In this document: positions 1 to 11,828 of the stretch, one piece after another | Position numbering within the stretch: the first letter of the stretch is position 1 | Layout: each line of letters begins with the position of its first letter | NCBI GenBank assembly: GCA_022702705.1 | Contig: CM040433.1 | Span: 23,933,797-23,997,796, forward strand | Direction: 5' to 3' | DNA from: Papilionanthe hookeriana x Papilionanthe teres | Lineage: Eukaryota; Streptophyta; Magnoliopsida; Asparagales; Orchidaceae | DNA: 64,000 bases | Program-made: the position numbers and the translations under genes | Notes under the pieces: model-generated | What the model saw: only the letters and a program-made list of their open reading frames with translations | Told to the model about the DNA's origin: nothing | Databases searched by the model: none

Positions 1-960
1 GAAGACATAATCGAGCTATTAATGGAATTCGGGGAATGCATTTTGCTTGAGATTACGACGAAATGCAGGATTAACAAAGTGGCCGGTTCACGGGGTAGGA
101 GTGGATCCCCACTTCCAGTTCCGGTCAGACGAAGCTCCGGAGAAGAATGCGTACGAAATTGAGCAACAGTAATGGCGGAAGTTAAGAAGCTAATAGACGC
201 TAAATTTATGCGAAGAACAATACTTGACTTGGTTGCTTAGCGTGGTACCGGTCGAGAAGAAGAATGGTCGGAAATTTGAATCTGCGTGGATTTCATAGAT
301 TTGAATAAAGCGCTGCCGGATGAATTTCACTTGCGATCCGGGGCGATGATCGACATCGCTTCGACGCATGAAATCTTCTCGTTTATGGATGGATCGTCGG
401 GACACAACCGGATAAAGATGGCACCCGAGAAGACGAAAAGCTCACGGCATTCGAACGCCGTCGGGTGTATTGCTACACGGTAATGCCATTCGGACTAAAG
501 AACGCGGGAAACGGCTTATATCGAAGAGCGTGTGAATTTTTGATGATCTCGTCGCAGCGAGTCGAGTCTTCATGGATGATGTAGTACGTAGTCGCCGAAG
601 GAAGATCACGCAATATAATTTGAGAATTGTTTTCGACGTAAGACAATTTAACCTTAGATAGATCATAAAATGCGCCTTCGGCGTCACCTCCGAGGAAATT
701 CTTAGGATTTGTTGTCAGGCATCGCGGGATTGAAATTAATCGGGGGAGAAGATTAAAGTTTATTTTAGAAATGCCTCCTCCCGAAACTTTGAAGCAATGT
801 TATGATCCTTTCGAGGGGAAGTTGGCATATCTTCGACGCTTTATCTCGAACTTGTCGAGGGTAGGTGTCGGCTCTTCTCGGCATTGGTTAAAAAAGGACG
901 CGAGTCGTTTGGGATGAGAAATACCGGTGGGCTTTCAGGGACTTTAAAAAGCGATATTTA
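1..960 (+). pseudogene. Ty3/gypsy Tat-lineage reverse transcriptase (decayed)
   Basis: Remnant of the reverse transcriptase of a Ty3/gypsy retrotransposon, which copies element RNA into DNA inside virus-like particles. The reading frame breaks repeatedly. Near 172-213 the pre-RT block reads MAEVKKLIDAKFMRR. At about 286-420 a DFIDLNKALPDEF block is followed by FSFMDGSSGHNRIKMAPE. At about 455-530 another frame gives VYCYTVMPFGLKNAG. The catalytic motif is FMDD at 569-580. Downstream CAFGVTS and LAYLRRFISNLS are readable. Gag and protease lie before the window start. Both catalytic aspartates of the FMDD survive, but frameshifts rule out an active enzyme. Assignment to the Tat lineage rests on the second RNase H further on. 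Confidence 0.9.
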
Positions 961-1335
961 ATGACACCTCCTTTCTTAGCGGCCGTCTCGGAGTAGACCG
1001 TTGATCTTTTATCTGGCGGCTTTAGACAATTCTCTCGGAGCCATGTTGACGAATTCGATGACAGGGAAAACGCTCTCTCTCCCTAAGATGTCGTCCAATC
1101 TAGATAGAAGTGAAGTATCCTCACGATTGAAGCATTGTTTGGCCACGATCTTACATTTTGCTCGAAAGTTGAAGCATTACATGCTTTCTCATGGGTCGAC
1201 CTTATTTCGAGAGTTAATCCGTTGCAATACTTGATGACCGGCAGAAGCGCTTTTACGACGGACTTGCCGGGTGGTCGGTAATCTTGTGCAATTCGGCATA
1301 ACTTTCGTTCCTCTTCGCACGCGGGAATAGTCACA
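961..1335 (+). pseudogene. Tat-lineage RNase H domain (decayed)
   Basis: First RNase H of the same pol, which removes the RNA strand of the RNA:DNA hybrid. At about 1001-1050 the sequence reads FYLAALDNSLGAML, the usual start of the gypsy RNase H core, with one catalytic Asp in the ALD triplet. Around 1120-1190 comes CLATILHFARKLKHYMLSH, the helix before the conserved HY/H region. Further on, another frame reads RELIRCNT/SRVNPLQYLMT. The order RT then RNase H matches Ty3/gypsy pol. At least two frame changes separate the blocks, so it is a fossil. Confidence 0.85.
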
Positions 1336-1379
1336 ACGGACTTCTACGTAGCACACTCTTTGTTGGCGGATTCGCCTCT

Positions 1380-1870
1380 CGACGACGATTTGCACGGCGA
1401 GCATATAATGAGCCTAGAAGACCACGATGATCGACGTTGGGAACTATACTTTGAGCGGTGCGTCCTCGGCGTAGAAGAACGGGAATTGCGAACGATAGTG
1501 CCGGTAAGGTAGGAATCGAGGAGTAGTCTTTGCTGCCGAGGACGGGGATGTTAAGGGCTCTCCTACCACTTAACGAACGGGTATTACGAGCAACGAAGCG
1601 GAATATGAAGCACTCATAACGGAATTTGGAATTAACCATTCGGATGGGAATAACGGATATCGATATCTACGGAGATTCTCGGTTGATCATTCGACGGGTC
1701 GGCAGTGTGATGCAATTTTAAAGCCAAGGCTCGAGCGATGCTTTCGATTATGTCGTGAAATTGTTGGAACAAATTCGAAGCGTAACAATCTGAAGATTCC
1801 CGGAGAAAATGCTATCGCGGATGCGTTGGCAGATCTTGCGGAATTTGCTGCTTACGGGATGAGTCGGTTG
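1380..1870 (+). pseudogene. Tat-lineage archaeal-type second RNase H (aRNH)
   Basis: A second RNase H domain follows the first; this dual arrangement is characteristic of the plant Tat/Ogre group of Ty3/gypsy. Visible blocks are RRWELYF near 1434-1454 (entry strand, normally WxLYFDGA), NEAEYEALI near 1595-1622, MGITDIDIYGDSRLIIRRV near 1643-1700 with the GDS aspartate, and ENAIADALADLAEFAAYG near 1804-1860 with the ADAL aspartate. These four blocks are spaced as expected, but lie in different frames. The linker before the entry strand, ADSPLDDDLHGEHIMSLED, fits the usual acidic spacer. The combination is diagnostic of the lineage. Confidence 0.88.
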
Positions 1871-1959
1871 AAATGTCGGTTCGGGGACGATAAGTCACAT
1901 CACAACTCGACATGGATACGGTACACAAATCGAAGAGCGAGAAGAATCGAGTTGCGACA

Positions 1960-3205
1960 ATAACGAAATATAAAGATTGGCGGCGGCCATTGATGAACGA
2001 CTTGTAAACGAAACTGCCGGATGATAAGTCGTTAGCACAGCGAATCGAAAGAACTTCTGTCTTACGCATTAATAAACAACACGTTATACGAAGGCCTTTC
2101 GATGGGTTGGCCAAGCTAAGATGCACGAGCGGGTCGAGGCTCGTGAAATTGTTAAAGAAGTACACTCGAGGACTTTGGCGCTCATCGGTCGGGTCCAGAA
2201 AATGAAAATGAAGATTAAAAGACTAGAATGCTAACGGCCTCAATTGATGTCGTATATGAAAATTGCCGAAAATTTGTCACTGGTGCCGAGTGCCGGAGTG
2301 GTTCTGCCCACCCCGGCCTCCGAATGTGCCACGCTCAGGCAATCGCGTCGTGGCCATTTGAGTGTTGGGCACGGTCTCAGTGGTCAGATGAAACAGCTAT
2401 TGGTTATGGCCTTCATTCTTGCGGTACGGAACTACTTTTTAAATGGCGAAACTATACCACTCGGAGAAGTGAAGGCACACCACGTGCGCTGCAATTTTCA
2501 AGAACCAAGTTGTCTGCGTTTTGGGGTACCGCGCGGGATCATTTCGGATATTAGGTATGCATTCAAAAGTACAGATCGACAATTTTGTCGGAGAAGACGG
2601 GATCGTTGGCGATACTCGACGATCTCTTGCCCGAGCGAAACGGCTTGGCGAGGCTTTTAATAAAACTCTCGTTCAAATTTTAAAGAAAACTTTGGAAGAC
2701 AACGAAGAGAAATTGGCACGAGAAGTTGTTAGAAGCCTTATGGGCCTCTGAGGATGACTTTTAAGACTCTATACTCGATCTGCACCTTACGCTTTAGTGT
2801 ACGGGTCGAGCCGTCTTGCCTGAGTCCGGCTTACGATCACTACGGTGCAGTTGCGGAAAAGATCACTACGAAGAAAATGCCGAGTACGGCGGAAGGAGTA
2901 GAAGCATGGAAGGAAAGACTTTACGCGCGGCGAGAATTTGGAAGCTATGTCCGAAGCCGAGATCATCCGAGCCCGCGATAAAAGCCCGGTCCACCAAAGA
3001 ACTTTCAAAGTCGGTGACTTAGTTCTTGTTCTCGAACCTATCAAGTGCACACCACAAGAAAGGAGGTAAGTTTGAACCAACTTTGGGAGGGACCATTTGT
3101 GGTCGAGACGATCTACTGCGAGTTCTACCAGCGGTGAATTGCGCGTGGAGAACGACCGCGTGATTGTCGATGGACGGTATTTAAAGAAGTATTACGCAGC
3201 TTTGA
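1960..3205 (+). pseudogene. Tat-lineage integrase (decayed)
   Basis: Integrase remnant that ends the pol polyprotein. In order: DWRRPLMNDL near 1976 (aRNH-integrase linker), HRSGPENENEDKT-like zinc-binding region near 2186, WPFECW near 2354, then LAV(R)NYF(L)NGETIPLGEVKA near 2415-2475 (core strand after the first catalytic Asp), FGVPRGIISD near 2519-2550 (second Asp), and RLGEAFNKTLVQILKKTLED near 2640-2700, including the catalytic Glu helix. The C-terminal block FKVGDLVLVLEPIKC is near 3007-3050 and GPFVVET near 3090. A final VDGRYLKKYYAA at about 3168-3203 matches the usual Tat pol C-terminus. Several frameshifts make it non-functional. Confidence 0.88.
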
Positions 3206-5640
3206 TGTTTCGAAGGGTGGCCTCTAAAGAAGAATCTTATCCCTAGAAACAACGGTGAAGTAATCACTTTGACGCTGAGTTAATTTCAAAAACAAAATAA
3301 AATGGATGATAAAAAAAATCTCATCGACGAAAATGTTAAAAAGCATAGGAAATCGTAATAATAAAATGGAAATCTTTTCCTTTTAAATCCATTCATTCAC
3401 GATATTTTCTCATCTTTTCCTACTTCCTTTAAATTTAAAAGAAGTGAACAGAATTTTTAAGTGTTTTTCTTATTGTTCTTGTTCGTAGTACGGTCTCGAT
3501 CCTTTCTTTTCTTTTTTACGAAATGTGAACGGGCGGTTGGTTCTAAATTTTAGAAATGAGGCGTGAGTCTAGCACTTGATGAAAGAGGGTGAGGGATGGA
3601 GCGGTGATAGAGATTGACTCGGACTTCACGGCCGACTTCTGATACGAAGAAAATGATTGGATCCGATTGATCGAGAAGAACTTCGCGGCCAACCGATTGA
3701 TGAAAATGGGTGGCTCGCGCCACGATCCGGCCTGAGAAAAGAAAAGCGACGCCGCTCATGCAACCGGAAGATAAGAAAGTTAGAGGTACGTAGTTTGCCG
3801 CGGCGGAGAGGGTAGGCTTGTCGGCGCGGGTACTGCGAGAAATTCAAGGGGTTAGGAGAGCTACTCTCAACGCTGCCCGGCGAAGAAATAAGAATCGTCG
3901 CATTCGCAAGAGCCAAGGTAGCGAGAAGATCAACATAAACGGACGGTAGATACCATTTGTGCGAATGCTCACGAGGAGCGGTTCGTCGGGAACGAGAAGA
4001 AGAAAGTCAACTCCGAAAGTTGGAACGGATAAAAGAAGTACCGAAAAGTAGAAATAGAGTCGATTACCTCGACGCGAAGCGGATGTGCGGATCCAAAGAG
4101 TCTTGTTGCGAAACGACAGGAGGATGTCCTACGAGACTATCCGAGGAGGCGAGACATAAGAAGAATGTGTTAGGGTTGAGCCGCCCATCTGCTTGATGTG
4201 TTGCGGAGCAAAGGGACTTCGGATAATCCGGAATACGAAATTTGGAGAAAATGCGGCTAGTTGAGAAGAAAACTTTGAATACTTTGAAATAATTTGAGAC
4301 GAGAGGTTAACATTTTAGACGGCCTCGAGTTTGCATACGAATGTATTCTCGGATTACGAGCAATAACAAATTGTAAATTTTGCATCCTTGAATTACAAAT
4401 GCGATTATTTGTACTTGAGAGAAAAGACTGTTCCAGGCAGATGGATGCCGGGGAAAGGGAAGAGTTACGATCCGATGCGGATGTTGCTACAATTTTGTCA
4501 TGGACGGAAAGGAAATCCACCGGGGATACTCGTTGCGGTGAGTGGATGCGATGCGAATGCATTAAGAGAATGGTGAAAAGGATGATAACATGGAAGTGTG
4601 CCGCATATTGCATACCCAGCAATTTGCATTATTAACATCTGAGGAAAGCGCATACCTCCACAAATAGACCATCATGACTTTGTTAGACCCATGCACTGAT
4701 GTCATTCGTCAACGAGTGCAACATCATGTTCGGATTTGACCTCGAGGATTACGAGGCCACAGTGAGTTCAGAAGCCGTGGAATCTGCATCTACCGTGGGA
4801 TTCCGTCACAGTGTTAAAAATGGAAATGAGACGTTGCGAAGCATTGCATTCCCGGGGAGTGCTGTGGAGCGGATCGCGGTTACTTTTAGAAGAATGGACG
4901 ACGGAAAAATGCCTTACCACTTTCGACTGGATCCGAAAGTAGAGTCTCGGCCTGGGCGTGAGTTACATGGAAATAACACACCTCCGTGCATTAATCGGCA
5001 TTCTGCCAAAGGGGTGGCTTGGAAGGTGTTGTTATTACCCATGTTTATACTATTTAGACATGGATTTTTTTACAGACGCTTTTGGATGGATCAACGAGAA
5101 TCTTACACAATGCGTTTTGGATTTACATGGATTGTATGAGACATTAAATTTAAATGTCATCCTTATTAGATCGAGTTGTATGATGTATTTTAAATGAAGT
5201 TTAGATAAAACGACTACGTCATAATTTGCCTTCACCTCTTTTTGTGCAAATTGGTAGGAAACACCATTAGAGTTAAATGAACTTTGAACAAAGAACGAAA
5301 AGAAAAGAAAATTAATGAGAACTTTTCCTAAAAATGCGGAATATTAAAATGAACTTCAAATTCACATGAACATTGAATAAACAACAAAAAAATAAAATGG
5401 GATCGTTAAAAAGACAAACAAAACGAAACTAAACTCCGGAATTCGAATTTCGATCTCGAACCTGCGATTCGAACCTTTCGGTTCTTTCCTCCATCAAAAT
5501 GTTGGAAACTCTTTTGAAATTTGAATATTCTCTTCGACTTGTCGCTAAGTCGAGTCTTTTAGCTTGGTACGTTTACCGGTTCCTTTCGAGTTCTCTTTCC
5601 TTTTGTGTTTTGGAGGATCGACTAGTTTTGTTGACACGGA
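3206..5640 (+). other. Post-pol region of the Tat element, unrecognised ORF remnants
   Basis: Between the end of integrase and the tandem array lie about 2.4 kb belonging to the same element. Three modest plus-strand open stretches are seen. 3957-4196 is rich in Arg, Glu and Lys (starts CSRGAVRREREEE). 4294-4635 is overlapped by a frame reading RWMPGKGKSYDPMRM, weakly like a G-patch. 4699-5139 reads FGFDLEDYEATVSSEAVE. I do not recognise a family. They might be an additional ORF of the element or a displaced copy of the pre-RT spacer. 3260-3550 and 5200-5640 are AT-rich without coding signal. No start signals or splice sites support translation. Confidence 0.4.
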
Positions 5641-5707
5641 ACCACGAACTTTGTTCGATTTAGTTGATGGCATGGTAAGGTCCTCTTCATACATATAACT
5701 TTTCGAG

Positions 5708-6490
5708 TACGGTACCAAATTCCGGTTCTCTTCCTTTCGAGGTCGGTACCAAATTCCAGGCTCTCTTTCGAATTGATACCAAATTTGATTCTAAATTCCG
5801 AGACGGTACGAATTCCGGTCCTCTTCCTTCGAGTCGGTACCAAATTCGAAACATCTTTCGAATTGATACCAAATTTTAATTCTAAATTCTTGAAATTTGA
5901 GTACCAAATCCCAGATTCTCTTCCTTTCGAGGTCGGTACCAAATTCGAGCTCTCTTTCGAATTGATACCAAATTTCAATTATAAATTCAAGGCAGTACCA
6001 AATCCAGTTCTCTTCCTTTCGAGTCGGTAACAAATTGAGCTCTCTTTTGAATTGATACCAAATTTCAATTCTAAATTTACGAGACGGTACAAATTCGAGT
6101 TCTCTTCCTTGAGAGTCGGTACCAAATTCAGCTCTCTTTCGAATTGATACCAAATTTCGATTCTAAATTATCGAAGCTTGGTACCAAATTCAGGTTCTCT
6201 TCCTTCGAGAGTCGGTACCAAATTCGACTCTCATTCCAATTGATACCTAAATTTCGATTCTGACTTTCGGGGCGGTACCTAAATTTCGGTTCTCATTTCG
6301 AAATTAAATTACCTAAATTCCGACTCTCGTTCGAGATCGATACCTAAATTTCGATTCTCTTTCGGGATTGATACTTAAATTTCAAATCTCACTCTCTCGA
6401 GATCGGTACCTAAGTCTGATTCTCATCCTTTTAATCGATACTTAAACTGCGATTCTCACTCAAGTACCGGTACACAAATTCAGTTCTCTT
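5708..6490 (+). repeat. 25-subunit tandem array in the Tat 3' region, ~31 bp subunits in ~94 bp trios
   Basis: A clear tandem array. Each subunit starts with a GGTACC- or GATACC-like word followed by AAATT and ends in TTCTC or a variant. I count 25 subunits in 783 bp, mean about 31 bp. The first 18 fall into six higher-order units of three: a GGTACC...TTCTCTTCC subunit, a TCGGTACC...CTCTCTTTCG subunit and a TTGATACC...ATTCTAAAT subunit. The last seven lose this order and acquire CTAAATTT in place of CAAATTT. Tandem repeats in the 3' untranslated part of Tat/Ogre elements are known. Open frames across the array, such as those reading KFGINSKE, are by-products of the repeat. Confidence 0.92.
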
Positions 6491-6873
6491 CGCGATCCCG
6501 AGCTTGAAACCCGGAGTTTCGATTCATTCGAATCAAATTTCAAATTCAAAATTTCCTTAAATTGATTTTAAAATTAAACTTCGGAAATCGAAATTGAAAC
6601 TCGAACGATCGAAATCTAAACTCACACATTGAAACTTGATTTAAAAGTAAAATGAAATGCGTCGAATTCACAGAATCTTGTGATTTGGAGTTCACCTCCT
6701 TTTCCATTCCCCGGCGAGAGTTCGGAATCTCCGGTCTTGGAAATATACGATACTCCCCGGCGAAAATTCTTCTACCTTCGTCCTAAGTTTGTCGCTTGGA
6801 CATACGTGTTGGTTTTGTTGATCTCCGGCCAAGCGCCCGATACGCGCGGTGTGCTTGGTTAGCACACCACACA
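6491..6873 (+). other. 3' untranslated end of the Tat element
   Basis: Internal sequence between the tandem array and the polypurine tract. The first half is AT-rich (runs of AAATT and TCGAAA). The second half, from about 6760, holds a segment with a clear counterpart on the opposite strand at about 33690-33770, including the words GGCCAA and GTGTGCTTGG before CACCACAC. That conservation ties the two Tat copies together. No coding function is seen. Confidence 0.6.
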
Positions 6874-6888
6874 TATTGGGGGTCCATT
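6874..6888 (+). promoter_or_regulatory. Polypurine tract of the Tat element
   Basis: The run ATTGGGGGTCC sits directly before a sequence starting TGTTGACCTCG. A polypurine tract just 5' of the 3' LTR primes plus-strand DNA synthesis in LTR retrotransposons. The same block occurs on the minus strand at 33668-33678 with the same flanking words, which supports the assignment. Confidence 0.75.
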
Positions 6889-9640
6889 TGTTGACCTCGA
6901 TTTGGTGAGGTCTTTTTGCTTCTCTCTTTAGTACTTAGGATCTAGCCTTAGGCTTTTCCTTTGACTAATCTTAAAGGACTAGAAATGGAACCCACCATTT
7001 AGAAGTCGAACTACTTCTTAACTCCTACAAACCTCACAAGCTTGATTGTAGACCTAATCACCTAAGAGGTTGAAATCAAATGTGGAGGTTTAAAGGATGA
7101 GTTCCCTATCGACTTTTTGGCCTTAGGAATACCACAGATGCTTTGGTAAGTGAGGTTGACTTGCACATACACTACACTCTCACACATTCCCGAAGTCTTA
7201 AAACTACACTCTACTTTGACTTGACTTCTTGACTCATGTAGGTAATTAAATATGGATGGTCCTTAACCCCTAAGCCCCTAGCTAAGAGGGTTAGGAACGA
7301 CATAGTGAATGCCTCGAAATGAGTCCTCTCATGGCTCATATGATAATAGCTTCATAGCTCGACGAAAATGATACCATTTCACTTAACACTTGATGATCTT
7401 CCTTTTTTTTAAATTTGAGTTTTGACCCCGGGGGCCCACGGGACCCTTCCAAACTACCGAATACCCTTGAAATGACCCAAATTTACAAAATTACCTAAAT
7501 TGCAAGATTCCTCAAAAATAATCCTAAACACTTCCCGCGTTTCAAATTGACCATCTTTAGCCAAATATACGAAAATTTCCAAAAAATATCCCTAACCCCC
7601 CCCGATTAACAAAATAGCCTTTTACCCAAAAAATCAAAAATTCTAAAAAATTCGAGGATAATTCGGAAAATCCAAATATTCTTAATTTCATTTTGTTCCC
7701 GGCTTCTACCATGGAGGCAACTTTGCAATTTAACCCCTTTACAGAAACCCCGATTTGACCCATTTTTAACAGTAAAATCGATGACAAACCCGAACCACCC
7801 CAATTGACCCCAATTTTGGTCAACTCAATTCTAAACTTCAATTCAATATCTCCAATATCAATTTAGACCAAATCCAATTCCAATTTGATTGACATTTGGG
7901 CGATTCAATTTGGGGCTTAAGGCGATTTTTGACCCTTGACCCCTGGCTTCTTGGTCGCTCCGATTAGCGCATCTTTTCTAAAGCCTTCCTAACATCCCCA
8001 TAAACAAAGCATTGCTTGATTTCAAAATTTGAGCGCAAGCTAAATTCCAAGCCACAGCTTAAAGCAAAATCCGCTAAATTGACCTAAGCCCGAGCCTAAC
8101 GAATGGGCCCCAGTCCCACGAAAATTAGGCCAGCTAAAGTTGAAAACTGTTTTGTCTTCCTCCTTAAACATTTTCAACATTAATTTTACACCAAATTCAA
8201 CCTTAGCCCAACCTTAGCCCAAGTTAGCCCGATTTGGCCCTGCTTAACCCCTTTACTGACGAGTCGACGATTCTACTCGAATCACACCAAATTGATTCCA
8301 AACCATTCATGAAACATCCCTAAACTAAACCAACATTTATTTGGCATGGTCTTTCAAAAATTCTTCATCCAAAAAGTCCATTTTGAAATATAAAGGCCCG
8401 CCCCATTTAAGCTTTTTAAAAAGCCACTTCACGAACCCAAAAGCCAATTCATCAAATCTTGCATGACAATTTGTTCTCATCATCAGCATGATAAATCATT
8501 CCTAAAGTTTGAAACACAGCAATTGAAATCATTCAAGATTAAGTTTTATCCGAAATTCTGGCATCAAAATGCCAAAATTCACAAATCCATTCAGTAAATT
8601 AGTAGCGAATCCCTGACCCCAGTGAAGCCATGAAGCCATCCTTAAGCTACATGTAAAGCCATGAGAAGTTTGACATGTGACCATCCCATAAATGGCAAGA
8701 GGAGGAGCCTCTTTAAGGATTCTCTTAAAAGGTGATTAAACCTTTTTCGTACTTCCACACAAACTATGTTTAAACTTAAACGTACTTAGATAATAACTAC
8801 TCCCAGTAATCTAGGCGACTCGCATACCTCCTCGGCTCGAATCGAACTTGGAAAGGTGCACCTAGCCCAAAAGCATGGTTTGACCAAACCAAACCCCAAA
8901 TGAGCCCTGCCCATTCCACTTTAATCGGAAACCACTTTACACATGGCCAAAGCCGATTGAATTCACAAACCCCGGCCACGACCTCGAGTCGAGATGGTGA
9001 CCCATGCTGGCCCGGCCGGCCACCACGGCCCGCCGAGAAAACGCCACGGCCAAAGGAAACATGTGAGCCAATTTTTGAATTGTAAACGCGGGTGCTCCCG
9101 GCCAGTTGAACACCATGGGCATTCTTTCCTTGCCACAGAAGCGGTTGATCCCGAGTCATCGAAACCCCCTGGTGAGCCCCACTCGACCACCTCTGACCCA
9201 AGCACCACCTCCTCTCGGCCAAAAGAGGTGTTGAACCAAACCTTACAGCTTCTGCCAAAATCACTCCGAGATCCCTCTCCATACATAGAGGGCAGTCATT
9301 TGAAATCCGGCTCTAAAGTCCTGCGACGGAGTCAGTTTTGGAGTTGAAATTGTAACCCCGCTTGAACACTTCACACGCTGTGAGCCAATCCAATTGATTG
9401 ACTCTACATCTTCACCCGGACAGAGGAGAACTTCCCCGGCAAAGCCCCCTCACCGGAGCCCGGCCATTGCTTCCGGCCTCCAAGCTTTGTGATTGGCCTT
9501 GGTCACTTTTGTACCTAGGCATTTCTGAGAGCGAGAGACTTCACATCTGGAGCTTGCTTGGACTCAATCGAAGGTGACACAACCCTCGGATCGAAGCTTC
9601 ACTTCTGCGAGCAAAGGTATGAACTCACTCTTCCTCCCAG
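6889..9640 (+). mobile_element. 3' LTR of the Tat element (right end undefined)
   Basis: Starts with TGTTGACCTCG immediately after the polypurine tract. The left border is supported by the matching border of the minus-strand copy near 33664. The first part (7430-8560) is unusually rich in CCAAATTxxCCC-like words; the second (8780-9600) is more GC-rich and probably nearer the transcribed part. I cannot find the terminal CA with a target duplication, so the end is arbitrary; Tat LTRs can be several kb and this one may extend to 12 kb or beyond. The 161-residue open frame on the minus strand at 8797-9282 lies inside it and looks incidental. Confidence 0.6.
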
Positions 9641-11828
9641 GGCTCCTGGAGATTATCATTTAGTTTGAGATGATTTCAATGCACCTTAATAGTATAGATG
9701 TGTTCGTCCTGTACCGAGACGAATCGATAGAGTATAAGAAGCCGTGAAAATCCGTGGAGAATCGGTGAGATCTTGGGTTTTAGTGTGGACGGTCACGGGT
9801 GCACACCGGTCGGAGACGATAACCGGGAGTCGTTGGATCGCGGTGTATCGAGCGGATGGTCGAATCCAGCGGACGAGGCGCAATGGTACGTGAATGGCGG
9901 GCCCCAGCGCGGCCGACTCGGATGGCGGCATCGAATCGAGCGAGCGTGGGCTTCCCGATGGGACAAGGATGACACGGCGGCAAGTCGGATAAGTAGAAAA
10001 TTAGGATTTTTTGATTTATTTAAATATCAAAACTTCAAAAATTCATATCTGTGCATAGAAAAATCACAAAAATAAAATAAAAATCCTTCTTTACTCGATT
10101 GAACGAGAGGAGAATAGTGTGGAAAATAAATCAAGTTAATTGGATGAGTATTTTATTTTTATTAATTTATTCTTGTTTCAATTTTTGATCCTCCATTTGC
10201 ATAGACAATTCACCATGGCATTAGGCAATAGGACTTTTGAAGCATCGATCTTGGGCACATTCTTTTGAATTTTTCAAGGTCGGAGGCCATCTCTTTGAAA
10301 AGTTATTATTGATTTTCAAGTTCATATTCTTGTTTAAGGTATTATAATTCCAATAATTAGCATGTTGTAAAATAAATTCTAGGAAAATTTGGTGGTGTTT
10401 CTTAGAACCGGGGACCTATGAAAATATATTTTGAGTCAATTCATTCATAATAACCACTAATTGGCCTAAACTCCCAAAATTGAATTTGAATTAATTAGGG
10501 TTAACCACACACCAAATTGACTTGAAAAAAATTCTCCATTGCTCTTTAGGTTAGAGGAACCTTACATAAAATTTTGAAATAAATTGGACTCGATTAACCC
10601 TACCAAATGGATTGATTAAACTATAAATAGCAAAATGAAACTTTAAAATTCATAACTCCAAAAATATTTTTCAAAAATTTAAAAATGGTTTTGAAGCTAC
10701 GATATCGGGGGGAGTTTAGGAAAGTAAAATTGGAATTTTCTAAAAATGTTGATTTTCACAATATTTTAATATTTTAATAATTAAAAAATAATAAAAATCG
10801 AAAAAATATTAAAAATCATAAAAATGTCACATTCCTAATCATAGGAACAAACCAAATATTTTTCTAAGTCACTAGGATAAGATATTGAATTTTAAAGACT
10901 TAATGTAATTTTTAATATTAAAAAATGAATTTTCAACCTTTTCACTAAAATAATTCTAATAAATGAAAGAAAAATCAAAAATTAAAATTTGTTTCTCTGG
11001 ACTCCTTGAGGTCAGAGAAATTTAGAAAAAATATAAAATCTATTTTTTCATTTTTTATTTTATTTCAAAATTAATTAATACTCTAAAACTCAAAAATTAT
11101 AATAAATAAAATATAATTCAAAAAATCACCAAAATGGAACAAAGTAGTCCCTCTGGTCATTACAGGAACATCCCATGAATTTTCTTAGGAATGAGAAACC
11201 TTGCCTTGGTCATGTTGTTGAAATTCCATTGAAAACCCTTATTTTTTCACTTTAAAAATAATTATATAAATCAAATTAAATTTAGAAAAATCACATTTTC
11301 TCCTCTAATGTCTTAATTGACATTTGAGTGAGGTATTTTCAAAATTTCAAGTATTTGAGCTCAATTTAGTGAGTGATGAAATAAACAAGCTTTAAAAGAG
11401 CATAAAGGTAATTAAAGAATTTTAACCCTTAATTAAAACTTTAGGTTTAATCGGAATGGAGGTAAATATTTGATTTTAACTTTCTCTTGGATGATTGAAA
11501 CTTAGTGAAATCGAAAAGGGTAGAAACCCATTAAACACTTTGAAAATATCGAAATGAAACTCTAGCCCCAATTAAATAATTTAAATTTTGGAAAGAATAT
11601 ATTTAAAATTTGGATTATTAAAATAGGGATATTATTAAGAGGATATTCATTCTTTAATTTAAAAATCCTAAATAGAGTAAATACGATAATATTTTGTTCT
11701 TAATTAAAAAATTAAAATAATAATCCAAACTAAATAAATTAAAAATTAAAAGAAGATAACCCTTAAATGAATTAAAGCTTAAAATGTTAAATTGTCAAAT
11801 AATTAAAATCAAATTTAAAATCTTGGAG
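9641..11828. other. AT-rich non-coding sequence, possibly LTR continuation
   Basis: A short GC-rich stretch (9700-9990) with many CG dinucleotides precedes about 1.8 kb of very AT-rich DNA full of AAATTT and AAAATT words. No protein family is recognisable in either strand. Its composition continues that of the preceding LTR, so it may be part of the same long LTR, but no border was seen. Confidence 0.35.

Noticed and set aside
4257..4635. Overlapping 121-residue minus and 113-residue plus frames as host genes
   Set aside because: They mirror each other in a decayed element and neither has a recognisable domain.
5622..6153. Open frames reading KFGINSKE repeats, possible repeat protein
   Set aside because: Produced by the 31/94-bp array; the unit length varies and shifts frame, so no stable protein repeat is encoded.
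5708..6490. Possible CRISPR array
   Set aside because: Units are contiguous without unique spacers and the context is a plant retrotransposon.
8797..9282. 161-residue minus-strand open frame
   Set aside because: Lies inside the Tat LTR, overlaps open frames on both strands and shows no domain.
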